64,000 nucleotides of DNA from UBA1181 sp045113275 (GTDB taxonomy: Bacteria; Bacteroidota; Bacteroidia; Bacteroidales; Paludibacteraceae), in the NCBI GenBank assembly GCA_045113275.1, contig JBGUIU010000323.1:1-64000 (forward strand), in the 5' to 3' direction. Of this stretch, positions 17,527-26,199 are shown in pieces. Each line of letters starts with the position of its first letter. Position 1 is the first letter of the stretch. Both the position numbers and the translations under genes were made by a program. The notes below the pieces were generated by a model that saw nothing but the letters and a program-made list of their open reading frames with translations, ran no database searches and was not told the origin of the DNA.

Positions 17527-17970
17527 ATGGAATATACAATAGATAATATAGAAGAGGTAAAGTTCAATCATCAGGAACCCATTCAGATACGTTTTAATGA
17601 TGTTGATGTGTTGGGACATGTCAATAATGGAATTCAATTGAACTATTTCGATTATGGGAAGGTGAAATATTTCCAGACATTGAAGCAAAAACAGATTGAT
17701 TGGCATGATTCGGAATTGGTGATAGTCAACTTAAATGTAGATTTCTGTTGTCCGATCTTTATGGGTGATGAAATTGTTGTCAAGACGAAAGTGTATTCTA
17801 TTGGCAGAAAGAGTTTGAAGCTATTGCAAGTGTTGTACGATGAAAAATCGAAACAGGTAAAATCTATATGTCACTGTGTGATGTGTGGTTTTGATGTAAA
17901 AACCAACACCTCAGTTTTGATTTCCGACGAGTGGAAACAGTTGATTAAATCATTCGAGAAGAATATTTAA
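17527..17970 (+). CDS. Hotdog-fold acyl-CoA thioesterase (4HBT family)
   Basis: 147 aa single hotdog domain. The active-site region RFNDVDVLGHVNNGIQLNYF (near 21-41) carries the Asp and His-Val-Asn-Asn pattern of YbgC/4-hydroxybenzoyl-CoA thioesterases. It probably hydrolyses a cytoplasmic acyl-CoA; the substrate cannot be told. It lies 12 nt after the DUF721 gene, so recF, DUF721 and this gene probably form an operon. Confidence 0.85.
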   Translation: MEYTIDNIEEVKFNHQEPIQIRFNDVDVLGHVNNGIQLNYFDYGKVKYFQTLKQKQIDWHDSELVIVNLNVDFCCPIFMGDEIVVKTKVYSIGRKSLKLLQVLYDEKSKQVKSICHCVMCGFDVKTNTSVLISDEWKQLIKSFEKNI

Positions 17971-18025
17971 TATAACTAAAAAAATCACAAATATTGTGAG
18001 GAAGAGGAAAAAAATTTTTAAAATG

Positions 18026-18057
18026 TTGTTTCGTTGAAAATATAATATATATATTTG
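18026..18057 (+). promoter_or_regulatory. Putative promoter for the 18081-19598 gene pair
   Basis: TATATTTG (18050-18057) is a full -7 match, with TTG at 18026-18028 at -33 spacing (21 nt between). It lies 23 nt before the ATG at 18081. Confidence 0.5.
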
Positions 18058-18080
18058 TACGATGTAAAGGTTTTTGAACG

Positions 18081-18404
18081 ATGAAGCACGCATTATATAT
18101 ATTACTCATTTCTCTTATGTATTCAACATTGGGATATTCGCAGACAGCAAATGTCGGTGAAGGGGATCGAGGTGTGCAAGACTCGTATGTAAATCAGAAT
18201 AAAATTAAGATTGCCGTATATGAGAATTATCTGTACGTGTCAAATGTAACAGAGGGGACGATATTGGTGGTGAAAAACATGTTGGGGGAGAATGTGTTGT
18301 CGGTTAGATTGAATTCATCATCAGAAAAAATAGCATTGAATTTAAAGAAAGGATTCTATATAGTTCGTGTTGAGAATGAACTTCAACGAATCGTTATAAA
18401 ATAA
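18081..18404 (+). CDS. Second minimal T9SS-tail-like protein
   Basis: 107 aa. A signal peptide (MKHALYILLISLMYSTLGYSQ) is followed by a short linker (about 22-40). The rest is a beta-rich domain of T9SS type A tail character: IAVYENYLYVSN, LVVKNMLGENVLSVRL, LNLKKGFYIVRVEN and a final QRIVIK. There is no passenger. It resembles the 12125 protein in plan but not closely in sequence. It shares a promoter and 3-nt spacing with the DUF4105 gene, suggesting a joint role at the cell envelope. Confidence 0.65.
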   Translation: MKHALYILLISLMYSTLGYSQTANVGEGDRGVQDSYVNQNKIKIAVYENYLYVSNVTEGTILVVKNMLGENVLSVRLNSSSEKIALNLKKGFYIVRVENELQRIVIK

Positions 18405-18407
18405 TAT

Positions 18408-19598
18408 ATGTTGAACGGATTGAAAAAATATAGGGGAATCATTAGGTTCCTTTTTTTTCTGTTATATAGCATCGGATTTTGTGGGTCAATATCGGCGACA
18501 CAGATAAGTTTGCTTACGAGTATGCCGTCGGAACGTGCAGTTTTCACGTTGTGGGGACATACAGCCATTCGTGTAAAGACGGAAGCCTCCGATGTGGTGT
18601 ATAATTATGGTGTTTTTGAATTTAAGAAGGATTTTATTTACAAGTTTGTAAAAGGAGAAACCGATTATTGGGTGGAAAAAGAATCCACTGGATATGCAAT
18701 ATTAGAGGCCGTATATAAAAATGTCTATATGTACGAGCAGGTGTTGGATATCACAGAGGAGGAGGCGATGATAATCAAAGCAAAATTGGAGGAAAATGCA
18801 AAAGACGAAAACAAGTTTTATCGTTATAATTTCTTCTATGATAATTGCGCAACGCGTCCAAGGGATTTGATAGAGAAGGTATTAGGTCCATTCCAATATC
18901 CTGCGTTGAATAATCAAGATTCATATCGCGATAAGATACATCAGCTTACTGTCAATAATCCTTGGCTCATGGTGGGTATTGATTTTTGCTTGGGTAGAGA
19001 AACGGATGAGGTGGTGAAGGATTATGATTTGATGTTTTTGCCATATTATATGATGGTATCGTATGAAGGGACAAAAAGATTGAATTCAGAAGGGACATAT
19101 GTACCTTTAGTAAAGAGTAAGAGCGTGGTGAATTCGCCTGAAGATGAGGAAATTAAAACGCCCTCTATCTTTCTGCATCCGGTCTTTCTTTTCTGTGTGT
19201 TTTTATTGTTGATGATTGTGTGTACGATTATCCAATACAAGAAAAAGAGTGAATCCTATCTTGTGGATGCAATTGTATATCCATTATATGGTGTGTTTGG
19301 TCTATTGATATTCTTTTTGGCATTTATATCAACACATCCTTGTACGAATCCCAACTTTAATCTGTTATGGTGTAATCCGTTGCAGTTGTTGATGCCGATA
19401 TTTTGCTATGTGCCTATTGCAAAAAAGATACTTCGACCATATTTGTGGTTCAATTTGGTGCTGTGCGGTCTGGCATTGATAGGATGGACTTGGGTGTGGC
19501 AAGAGTTTCATATAGCCTTCTTGCCTCTGATTATAGTGATGATAATTCGTTCTTCCTATCTGTTATTTAGAAGGATGAAAGAAAAAAATCGATTATGA
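18408..19598 (+). CDS. DUF4105 (Lnb N-terminal-like) membrane protein
   Basis: 396 aa. An N-terminal hydrophobic segment (about 12-32) exports a periplasmic DUF4105 domain (about 33-235). Typical motifs are LWGHTAIRV, YNYGVFEF and the conserved FFYDNCATRPRDLIE, with a Cys and nearby His that suggest a papain-like/NlpC-type hydrolase fold. The C-terminal part (about 255-390) has roughly five membrane spans and a positively charged end. The family is widespread in Bacteroidota, with no settled activity. It is co-transcribed with the small T9SS-tail gene just upstream. Confidence 0.85.
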   Translation: MLNGLKKYRGIIRFLFFLLYSIGFCGSISATQISLLTSMPSERAVFTLWGHTAIRVKTEASDVVYNYGVFEFKKDFIYKFVKGETDYWVEKESTGYAILEAVYKNVYMYEQVLDITEEEAMIIKAKLEENAKDENKFYRYNFFYDNCATRPRDLIEKVLGPFQYPALNNQDSYRDKIHQLTVNNPWLMVGIDFCLGRETDEVVKDYDLMFLPYYMMVSYEGTKRLNSEGTYVPLVKSKSVVNSPEDEEIKTPSIFLHPVFLFCVFLLLMIVCTIIQYKKKSESYLVDAIVYPLYGVFGLLIFFLAFISTHPCTNPNFNLLWCNPLQLLMPIFCYVPIAKKILRPYLWFNLVLCGLALIGWTWVWQEFHIAFLPLIIVMIIRSSYLLFRRMKEKNRL

Positions 19599-19642
19599 TG
19601 ATAAAAAGTTCCAAAAAATGAACTATAAATAGAAAAAAAAAG

Positions 19643-19650
19643 TAAATTTG
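19643..19650 (+). promoter_or_regulatory. Putative -7 box for the tiny lipoprotein genes
   Basis: TAAATTTG fits TAnnTTTG and lies 32 nt upstream of the ATG at 19683. The -33 element is unclear. Confidence 0.45.
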
Positions 19651-19682
19651 CGTAGTAAAAGATAATTATAAAACGAGATAAC

Positions 19683-19811
19683 ATGAAAACAGTTAAAATG
19701 ATTATTGCTGCAGCTTTGTTGCTATTGGCGATGAGTGCTTGCAAACAACAACTATGTCCAGGATATGGAAATTTGCATACTGAAGTGATTGAATTACAAC
19801 AAAATGCATAG
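19683..19811 (+). CDS. Tiny lipoprotein, 42 aa
   Basis: ATG at 19683, stop TAG at 19809-19811. The translation starts MKTVKMIIAAALLLLAMSAC, a textbook lipoprotein signal with lipobox MSAC at 17-20. The mature part is only 23 residues (CKQQLCPGYGN...QQNA), with a Cys-Pro-Gly-Tyr motif. It has its own -7 box and overlaps the next gene by 8 nt. I do not know the family; short Cys-Pro lipoproteins occur in related genomes but no function is known to me. A real small gene is likely because signal, lipobox and promoter agree. Confidence 0.65.
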   Translation: MKTVKMIIAAALLLLAMSACKQQLCPGYGNLHTEVIELQQNA

Positions 19812-19899
19812 TATTTACAAGTACATCAAGTGGGTTGCCATTCTTGTTGCATTGACTCTATTTGTTATTTCATGCAAGTCAGGGTGTGGATGCTTCTAA
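19804..19899 (+). CDS. Tiny lipoprotein, 31 aa, overlapping the previous gene
   Basis: ATG at 19804 lies inside the last codons of the 42-aa gene (8-nt overlap, different frame); stop TAA at 19897-19899. The start MHSIYKYIKWVAILVALTLF leads to the lipobox VISC at 21-24. The mature product would be just eight residues, CKSGCGCF, with three cysteines including the lipidated one. The overlap suggests translational coupling. Function unknown. The chance-ORF alternative is weakened by the perfect lipobox and close coupling. Confidence 0.55.
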   Translation: MHSIYKYIKWVAILVALTLFVISCKSGCGCF

Positions 19900-19969
19900 G
19901 AGGTTGGCTAATAACTGTGTTGTGTGGTTTGATATAAATTATTTTGTTTAACATAAATTAAAATTAAAA

Positions 19970-20998
19970 ATGGTAAAAGTTGCTATTAATGGTTTCGGAC
20001 GTATTGGACGTCTTGCATTCCGTCAAATGTTTGAGGCAGATGGTTATGAAGTAGTTGCAATCAACGACTTGACTAGCCCTAAGATGTTGGCTCACCTTTT
20101 GAAATATGACACTGCACAAGGTGGTTTCGCAGGTAAATTCGGTGAAGGAAAACACACTGTAGATTTTACAGACGATTCTATCATCGTTGACGGAAAAGAA
20201 ATCAAGATCTCTAAGGAGGCTGATGCAAACAACTGCCCTTGGAAGAAGTACAATGTAGATGTAGTTTTGGAGTGTACTGGTTTCTATACTTCAAAAGATA
20301 AAGCACAAGCTCATATCAACGCTGGTGCAAAGAAAGTTGTTATCTCTGCTCCTGCAGGAAACGACCTTCCTACTATCGTATTCAACGTTAACCACAAGAC
20401 ATTAACTAAGAACGATAACATCATCTCTGCTGCTTCTTGTACAACTAACTGCTTGGCTCCTATGGCTGCAGCTTTGAACAAGTATGCTCCAATTCAATCA
20501 GGTATCATGTCAACTATCCACGCTTACACTGGTGACCAAATGATTTTGGATGGTCCTCAACGTAAGGGTGATCTTCGTCGTTCTCGTGCAGGTGCACAAA
20601 ACATCGTTCCTAACTCAACTGGTGCTGCTAAAGCAATCGGTTTGGTTATCCCTGAATTGAACGGTAAGTTGATCGGTTCTGCTCAACGTATCCCTACTCC
20701 TACAGGTTCAACTACTATCTTGATCGCTGTTGTTAAGGGTAAAGATATCACTAAAGAAGGTATCAACGCTGCTATGAAGGCTGCTCAAACTGAGTCTTAC
20801 GGATATACTGAAGATGAAATCGTTTCTTCTGATATCATCGGTATGAAGTTCGGTTCATTGTTCGATGCTACTCAAACAATGGTTTCTAAGATCGACGACG
20901 ATACTTATCAAGTACAAGTTGTTTCTTGGTATGATAACGAGAACTCTTATACTTCTCAAATGGTTAGAACAATTAAGTATTTCGCAGAGAACTGCTAA
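19970..20998 (+). CDS. gapA: Glyceraldehyde-3-phosphate dehydrogenase
   Basis: 342 aa glycolytic enzyme converting glyceraldehyde-3-phosphate, NAD and phosphate to 1,3-bisphosphoglycerate. The NAD-binding GFGRIGR starts at 8, Asp33 in INDL favours NAD, and the catalytic SCTTNCLAPM places the nucleophile at Cys157. The substrate-binding HAYTGDQ and the C-terminal SWYDNENSYT are present. Its regular codons (frequent GGT, CGT, AAC, ATC) differ from the neighbours and suit high expression. A near-match -7 box (TATTTTG, 19940-19946) lies upstream and a strong bidirectional terminator downstream. Confidence 0.97.
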   Translation: MVKVAINGFGRIGRLAFRQMFEADGYEVVAINDLTSPKMLAHLLKYDTAQGGFAGKFGEGKHTVDFTDDSIIVDGKEIKISKEADANNCPWKKYNVDVVLECTGFYTSKDKAQAHINAGAKKVVISAPAGNDLPTIVFNVNHKTLTKNDNIISAASCTTNCLAPMAAALNKYAPIQSGIMSTIHAYTGDQMILDGPQRKGDLRRSRAGAQNIVPNSTGAAKAIGLVIPELNGKLIGSAQRIPTPTGSTTILIAVVKGKDITKEGINAAMKAAQTESYGYTEDEIVSSDIIGMKFGSLFDATQTMVSKIDDDTYQVQVVSWYDNENSYTSQMVRTIKYFAENC

Positions 20999-21015
20999 TT
21001 CTTAATATAATATAC

Positions 21016-21049
21016 CAAAAAAACCAGACTTTCAAGTCTGGTTTTTTTT
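21016..21049. terminator. Bidirectional intrinsic terminator between gapA and the ilv operon
   Basis: AAACCAGACT and AGTCTGGTTT form a 10-bp perfect stem with a TTCA loop, A-run before and T-run after. It therefore ends transcription in both directions: gapA on the plus strand and the thioesterase end of the ilv operon on the minus strand. Confidence 0.85.
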
Positions 21050-21099
21050 TGCCCTTAGTAAAAAATCTTATACTGAAATGGACAGATATTTTTAATGTC

Positions 21100-21825
21100 T
21101 TACTTAAATAGCAAACGACTCTTGCAAGCTATGCTTCCGTCGCTTTTCTTTAATGTTATACTATATTCTGATTCTGATATTTCAGCTTTTTCTATTGCAA
21201 TCTCTTCGTGCCAAAAACACTCTTCGATATACTCAATTTCAAATCGGAATGGAGATGTCTTTTCCATTACTTCGATGGGCAGAGTGTCAATGACATGCTC
21301 CACATATTTAGCACTGTTCATGTGTTTATTAATGTCCAGATCGCTGTAGGCAACAACGAATGATGACAGAGAAGTCTGTTCGGGAACAGGTATCTTGCCT
21401 GGTCGTTCTATCGGACAATCCATTTGATGTAGATAATTTTCAATGCCTTGTCCGGTAAGGCTGACGGGATGACGGGTCTCTGTGTCAATCATTGCCCAGA
21501 TGCTTCTGGCATATCCTATTATGTTCCCATCACCTGTTTCAAAACGGAAGTTACGTTGAGTAAAACTTCTCATGATGGACTCAATCCAGGTGTAGATTCG
21601 AAGTGTGTCTCCACATTTAGGACGTTCATTCAGTTCTAAAGCAAGTCGTGAGAGTACCCAAGTGTGGTTTTGTTTGTTTAACTTTTGAATGCCGAATCCT
21701 CTTTCATTAGCATGACAACCAGCTGCGTTCAGCAGATGGTTGACGACAAGAGGAAGGGTGATGCTATCTGTGAAATCCACTTCAAAAGGGTGGATGTTTA
21801 CGGTATGCGTTCCGACAATTTCCAT
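21100..21825 (-). CDS. Acyl-ACP thioesterase
   Basis: 241 aa with two hotdog-like halves. Residues ~1-130 contain LPLVVNHLLNAAGCHANERGFG and WVLSRLALELNERP; the second half has VVAYSDLDINKHMNSAKYVEH, the Asn/His-type catalytic stretch of plant FatA/FatB relatives. It should release free fatty acids from acyl-ACP in the cytoplasm. It is the last gene of the ilvD-ilvB-ilvN operon, 13 nt after ilvN. The same order is familiar from Bacteroides, where it may serve branched-chain fatty-acid supply; that link is inference. Confidence 0.9.
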   Translation of the reverse strand: MEIVGTHTVNIHPFEVDFTDSITLPLVVNHLLNAAGCHANERGFGIQKLNKQNHTWVLSRLALELNERPKCGDTLRIYTWIESIMRSFTQRNFRFETGDGNIIGYARSIWAMIDTETRHPVSLTGQGIENYLHQMDCPIERPGKIPVPEQTSLSSFVVAYSDLDINKHMNSAKYVEHVIDTLPIEVMEKTSPFRFEIEYIEECFWHEEIAIEKAEISESEYSITLKKSDGSIACKSRLLFK

Positions 21826-21838
21826 GCTTCTCCTCTCT

Positions 21839-22390
21839 TTATTGCAGATTCTCTTCCTTTAACTTGGCCAGCATATCTGATAATCGTTCAATCTTTGATT
21901 TATTGATAGCAATTCGTCCCGAACGGATGAATTGAAGGATGGTCAGTTTCTCGCTCAGTTCTTTGAAAAGTCCTTGTGTTTCATCGTAGTGACCTGTTTT
22001 CTCGAGAACGACACAATTTGTGGTCATCTCAAGAATACGTATATTATATTTACGTATCAGATCTTCAATTGAACCCAAAGCAAGGAATTGATCGGTAGCC
22101 ACTTTGTATAGAGCAATCTCCTGATATACCAATTCCTCGTCTGTGTTGAAGAATGATTTAATAATATCCACTCGCTTGTCTATCTGTTTCACTACTTTCT
22201 CTATGAGGTCTCTGTCTGCATAGGTTGTCACAGTGAATTTATGAATGCCTTCTATGGCAGAGGGTGAAACGGATAGCGTTTCAATGTTTAATCCTCTTCG
22301 CGTAAAGATATTACTGATTTGATTCAATAATCCTACGTGATTCTCAGAAAAGATTGTTACTGTATATAGTAGTTTTTTATTCTCCATCAT
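21839..22390 (-). CDS. ilvN: Acetolactate synthase small (regulatory) subunit
   Basis: 183 aa. An ACT domain (about 7-85) begins LYTVTIFSENHVGLLNQISNIFTRR and contains the valine-feedback region; a second ALS-type ferredoxin-like domain follows. It regulates and activates the IlvB catalytic subunit. Its ATG overlaps the ilvB stop in ATGA, indicating translational coupling and a 1:1 supply. ATG at 22390 or the next codon are both plausible starts. Confidence 0.94.
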   Translation of the reverse strand: MMENKKLLYTVTIFSENHVGLLNQISNIFTRRGLNIETLSVSPSAIEGIHKFTVTTYADRDLIEKVVKQIDKRVDIIKSFFNTDEELVYQEIALYKVATDQFLALGSIEDLIRKYNIRILEMTTNCVVLEKTGHYDETQGLFKELSEKLTILQFIRSGRIAINKSKIERLSDMLAKLKEENLQ

Positions 22391-24090
22391 GACTGAGGTG
22401 TTAAAATGTTGGTAACAGTTTCTCCAGCAGGGATCATAGGATAGATGAGTCCGTTTTCTTCTACCTCTACAACGAGGAGATAGGCTTGGTCATCTTTTAA
22501 CATATCTTGTATCGCCTCGTCCATTTCCTTTCTGTTGGAAACTTTTCGATTGGCGATGTGATAAGCCTCTGCGATTTGGTTGAAGTCTGGATTGATCATT
22601 TGGGTAGAGGAGTATCTCTTATGAAAGAACAACTCTTGCCATTGTCTCACCATTCCAAGATAATTATTGTTCAGCAATATCATCTTCACTCCGATCTTAC
22701 TCTGCATGATGGTGCCAAGTTCTTCAATTGTCATTTGGAATCCACCGTCTCCCACAAAAAGACATACTGTACGTTGAGGGGCACCTACTTTTGCACCAAT
22801 AGCAGCAGGAATACCGAATCCCATAGTGCCTAATCCACCGGAGGTTACAATGCTTCTTGTATGCTTATATTGGAAATATCGAGCAGAGGCCATCTGGTTT
22901 TGTCCCACGTCAGTGACAAGAATAGCCTCTTGTTGCGTGGCATCTGATACTTTTCGAACAATCTCGCTCATTGTGATGTGTTCACCTTCGTGGTATAACT
23001 CTTTCTCAATGACAGTCTTCTGCTCTTTTTGCTCGTATGCATCAAACGATTGAATCCATGCATCATGGTGAGCCGGCTCAATAGCTTGGATAAGTGCAGA
23101 GAGGGCTTCTTTGGCATCACCCAGTACTTTGGTGGTCGTTCTGACATTCTTGTCGATTTCCGCTGGGTCGATATCAATATGGATGATTTTAGCTTGTTTG
23201 GCATAAGTGTTGGGATTACCAGTCACACGGTCGTCGAACCTCATGCCGATTGCAATAAGCACGTCACATTCATTGGTTTTCATGTTAGGGGCAATATTCC
23301 CGTGCATGCCGACAAATCCTTTGTTTAGTTTGAAGTCTGTCGGGATCGCTGATAACCCGAGTAACGTGGAGGCGGCTGGAATATCAGCCTTCTCTAAGAA
23401 TTGCATCAATTCTTTTTCCGCATTGGAAAGCACAACTCCTTGTCCGATGATGGCAAACGGCTTTTGCGCTTGATTAATCAGGGAAGCAGCTTCCTTGATT
23501 TGTTCATTGTTGACATGAGGAGCTGGTATGTAACCTCTGTAGTAGGTACATTGCTTATATTGAAATGTTGCTAATTCTGTTTGTGCATTTTTGGTGAAAT
23601 CAAGCACGACAGGACCTGGACGTCCTGTGGTTGATATGTAGAAGGCCTTTGCTACAGCATCGGCAATCTCATCCGCACTTCGTATCTGGCAGGCCCATTT
23701 TGTGATAGGTTGAGTGATACCTACCATGTCAATTTCTTGAAAAGCATCGGTACCTAATGAGGCAGCACCGACCTGACCTGTGATGACAATGATGGGAGTA
23801 CTATCCATCATGGCGTCACCAATGCCTGTGATGGTATTGGTTGCACCTGGACCTGATGTGACAATGCATATTCCAGGTTTCCCTGAAACTCTTGCGTAAC
23901 CTTCGGCTGCATGAACGGCACCTTGCTCATGTCGCATGAGTAGGTAGTTGAATTTGTCCATGTAGTCGTACAATGCATCGAATACGGGGATGATACTTCC
24001 ACCGGGGTATCCGAATATGGTATCAACACCTTCTTTTAGAAGGGATTCCATTAAAATATATGATCCTTTGATCGGGTCAGACATATTCAT
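22387..24090 (-). CDS. ilvB: Acetolactate synthase large (catalytic) subunit
   Basis: 567 aa TPP- and FAD-dependent enzyme that makes acetolactate and acetohydroxybutyrate for valine, leucine and isoleucine. The N-terminal FGYPGGSIIPVFDAL and MRHEQGAVHAAEGYAR carry the activating Glu. The central FAD domain is normal, and the C-terminal TPP motif GDGGFQMTIEELGT...LLNNNYLGMV is present. It lies 12 nt after ilvD and overlaps ilvN. Confidence 0.96.
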   Translation of the reverse strand: MNMSDPIKGSYILMESLLKEGVDTIFGYPGGSIIPVFDALYDYMDKFNYLLMRHEQGAVHAAEGYARVSGKPGICIVTSGPGATNTITGIGDAMMDSTPIIVITGQVGAASLGTDAFQEIDMVGITQPITKWACQIRSADEIADAVAKAFYISTTGRPGPVVLDFTKNAQTELATFQYKQCTYYRGYIPAPHVNNEQIKEAASLINQAQKPFAIIGQGVVLSNAEKELMQFLEKADIPAASTLLGLSAIPTDFKLNKGFVGMHGNIAPNMKTNECDVLIAIGMRFDDRVTGNPNTYAKQAKIIHIDIDPAEIDKNVRTTTKVLGDAKEALSALIQAIEPAHHDAWIQSFDAYEQKEQKTVIEKELYHEGEHITMSEIVRKVSDATQQEAILVTDVGQNQMASARYFQYKHTRSIVTSGGLGTMGFGIPAAIGAKVGAPQRTVCLFVGDGGFQMTIEELGTIMQSKIGVKMILLNNNYLGMVRQWQELFFHKRYSSTQMINPDFNQIAEAYHIANRKVSNRKEMDEAIQDMLKDDQAYLLVVEVEENGLIYPMIPAGETVTNILTPQS

Positions 24091-24102
24091 GATTCTGTTT
24101 CT

Positions 24103-25932
24103 TTATTCTATAATTCTGATACCTCCTTTATCTGCGGAGGCTACTGTTGTAGCATATGCTTTCAATGCTTTGGAAACAACCCTGTCACGTTGTGGCTTCC
24201 AGGCATCTTTACCTTTTGCAATCTCTTGCTTTCTTCTTTGCCTCAACTCTTCTTCGCTTAAGCGTACATTGATACTGCGATTAGGAATATCTATATCAAT
24301 AATGTCACCATCACGTACCAGTCCTATATTGCCTCCAGATGCAGCCTCTGGAGAGATATGACCGATGGATAGTCCAGATGTTCCTCCAGAGAAACGTCCG
24401 TCAGTTATCAGTGCGCACTCTTTGCCTAGGTGCATGGATTTAATATAAGAAGTAGGGTAGAGCATTTCTTGCATACCTGGACCACCCTTCGGGCCTTCGT
24501 GAGTAATGACCACTACATCTCCGGAGACTACTTTCCCTCCGAGTATTCCATTGCAAGCATCTTCTTGAGATTGGAAAACTTTTGCGGGTCCGCTGAATTT
24601 CCAAATGCTTTCATCCACACCTGCAGTCTTGATTACACAACCGTCTATGGCAATATTTCCTTTGAGAACGCCTAATCCACCATCTTTGGTATAGGCATGA
24701 TCTAGGTCGCGGATGCAACCATTGGCACGGTCGGTGTCTAAAGTATCGTAATATGACTCTTGAGAGCCTAATACAAGATTAAATTTATGAGCAGGAGCAC
24801 TCTTATATTTATTAATTGCTTTAGTTGTTACAGATGGAGAAGTGATACCATATTGGTCGATCGCCTCACCTAATGTGAGTCCGTCCACACGTTTTACATT
24901 TGTGTTGATCAGTCCGCCTTTTGCAAGTTCGGACATGATTGAAATCACACCACCAGCACGGTTAACATCTTCAATGTGGTATTTTTGTGTGTTAGGAGCT
25001 ACTTTGCACAAGCAAGGAGTTTTTCTTGATAACTGATCAATGTCCTCCATGTGGAAATTAACGCCAGCTTCATGAGCTACGGCTAAAAGGTGAAGCACGG
25101 TGTTGGTAGAACCTCCCATAGCAATATCGAGAGTCATAGCATTTAAAAAGGCCTCTCTTGTGGCGATGGAGAGAGGTAATACACTTTCGTCCCCATCCTG
25201 ATAATACTTGTAAGTGTTTTCTACGATAATTTTTGCTGCCTCTACGAACAAGTTCTCTCTGTTTTTATGAGTGGATACGATGCTGCCGTTTCCAGGCAAA
25301 GCAAATCCGATGGCTTCGTTCAGACAGTTCATGGAGTTGGCCGTGAACATTCCGGAACAAGAGCCGCAGGTAGGGCACGAAGAGTGTTCAATCTCATGTA
25401 GGTCTTTGTCAGATATGGAGTTGTCGGCAGCTTTAACCATGGCATCAATCAAGTCTAAATGTTGATCGTTCCATACGCCAGCTTCCATCGGTCCTCCAGA
25501 TACAAAGATCGTAGGTATATTTAATCGCATGGTAGCAAGTAGCATACCAGGAGTTATTTTATCACAGTTGCTAATACACACCAATGCATCCGCTTTGTGG
25601 GCATTGACCATGTATTCTACACTATCGGCAATGAGGTCTCTTGAGGGTAGTGAATAGAGCATTCCGTCGTGTCCCATGGCAATACCGTCATCGATAGCAA
25701 TCGTGTTAAACTCAGCCGCAAAACAGCCTAGTTTTTCTATTTCATTTTTTACTTTCTGACCGATTTCATGAAGATGTACATGCCCAGGAACAAATTGAGT
25801 GAAAGAATTGGCGATAGCAATAATGGGTTTCCCTATTTGATCTTCTTTCATTCCATTAGCGCGCCATAGAGCTCTGGCACCAGCCATTCTTCTGCCATTT
25901 GTGCAGACTGAACTTCTTAGTTCGTGTTTCAT
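24103..25932 (-). CDS. ilvD: Dihydroxy-acid dehydratase
   Basis: 609 aa Fe-S dehydratase of branched-chain amino-acid synthesis, acting after ketol-acid reductoisomerase. Cluster-binding motifs CISNCDKITPGM and SCPTCGSCSGMF are intact, and the C-terminal ITDGRFSGGTSGLSIGHISPEAA contains the catalytic Ser region. It is the first gene of the minus-strand operon ilvD-ilvB-ilvN-thioesterase. The reductoisomerase gene ilvC, usual in such operons, does not follow here. Confidence 0.97.
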   Translation of the reverse strand: MKHELRSSVCTNGRRMAGARALWRANGMKEDQIGKPIIAIANSFTQFVPGHVHLHEIGQKVKNEIEKLGCFAAEFNTIAIDDGIAMGHDGMLYSLPSRDLIADSVEYMVNAHKADALVCISNCDKITPGMLLATMRLNIPTIFVSGGPMEAGVWNDQHLDLIDAMVKAADNSISDKDLHEIEHSSCPTCGSCSGMFTANSMNCLNEAIGFALPGNGSIVSTHKNRENLFVEAAKIIVENTYKYYQDGDESVLPLSIATREAFLNAMTLDIAMGGSTNTVLHLLAVAHEAGVNFHMEDIDQLSRKTPCLCKVAPNTQKYHIEDVNRAGGVISIMSELAKGGLINTNVKRVDGLTLGEAIDQYGITSPSVTTKAINKYKSAPAHKFNLVLGSQESYYDTLDTDRANGCIRDLDHAYTKDGGLGVLKGNIAIDGCVIKTAGVDESIWKFSGPAKVFQSQEDACNGILGGKVVSGDVVVITHEGPKGGPGMQEMLYPTSYIKSMHLGKECALITDGRFSGGTSGLSIGHISPEAASGGNIGLVRDGDIIDIDIPNRSINVRLSEEELRQRRKQEIAKGKDAWKPQRDRVVSKALKAYATTVASADKGGIRIIE

Positions 25933-25983
25933 AAGAAGGTAATTTATTTTGAATTATTTCGTTTATTTTGAGAACTCATTTTG

Positions 25984-25991
25984 CAAAATTA
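25984..25991 (-). promoter_or_regulatory. Putative -7 box of the ilv operon
   Basis: Minus strand TAATTTTG, 51 nt before the ilvD ATG. I see no convincing leader peptide rich in Ile, Leu or Val in the short leader. The gap 25992-26140 between the divergent promoters is AT-rich and shows nothing else. Confidence 0.45.
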
Positions 25992-26140
25992 CTAAATTTA
26001 AAGTTAATAATATAAAAAGGAAAGGAAAAGTTATTTGTTTATTGTTTAGTGAAAAAAATTGTCGATGAAAAGGACTTTTTTTATAAATGGTTGATGTTCA
26101 ACATGTATGATTGATGGGGGAATTTTTTTGTAGGTTTTCT

Positions 26141-26171
26141 TTTGCTGTGGTGATATAAATATGTATCTTTG
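26141..26171 (+). promoter_or_regulatory. Promoter of the polysaccharide locus
   Basis: TTTG (26141-26144), 19 nt, then TATCTTTG (26164-26171): an excellent -33/-7 Bacteroidota pair. Transcription should start near 26178, which excludes the upstream in-frame ATG at 26161 as the start of the antiterminator gene. I looked for inverted repeats flanking this promoter, as in invertible capsule promoters, and found none convincing. Confidence 0.75.
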
Positions 26172-26199
26172 TCAGAACTTTTTTCCCCTGTTTTTGCTT

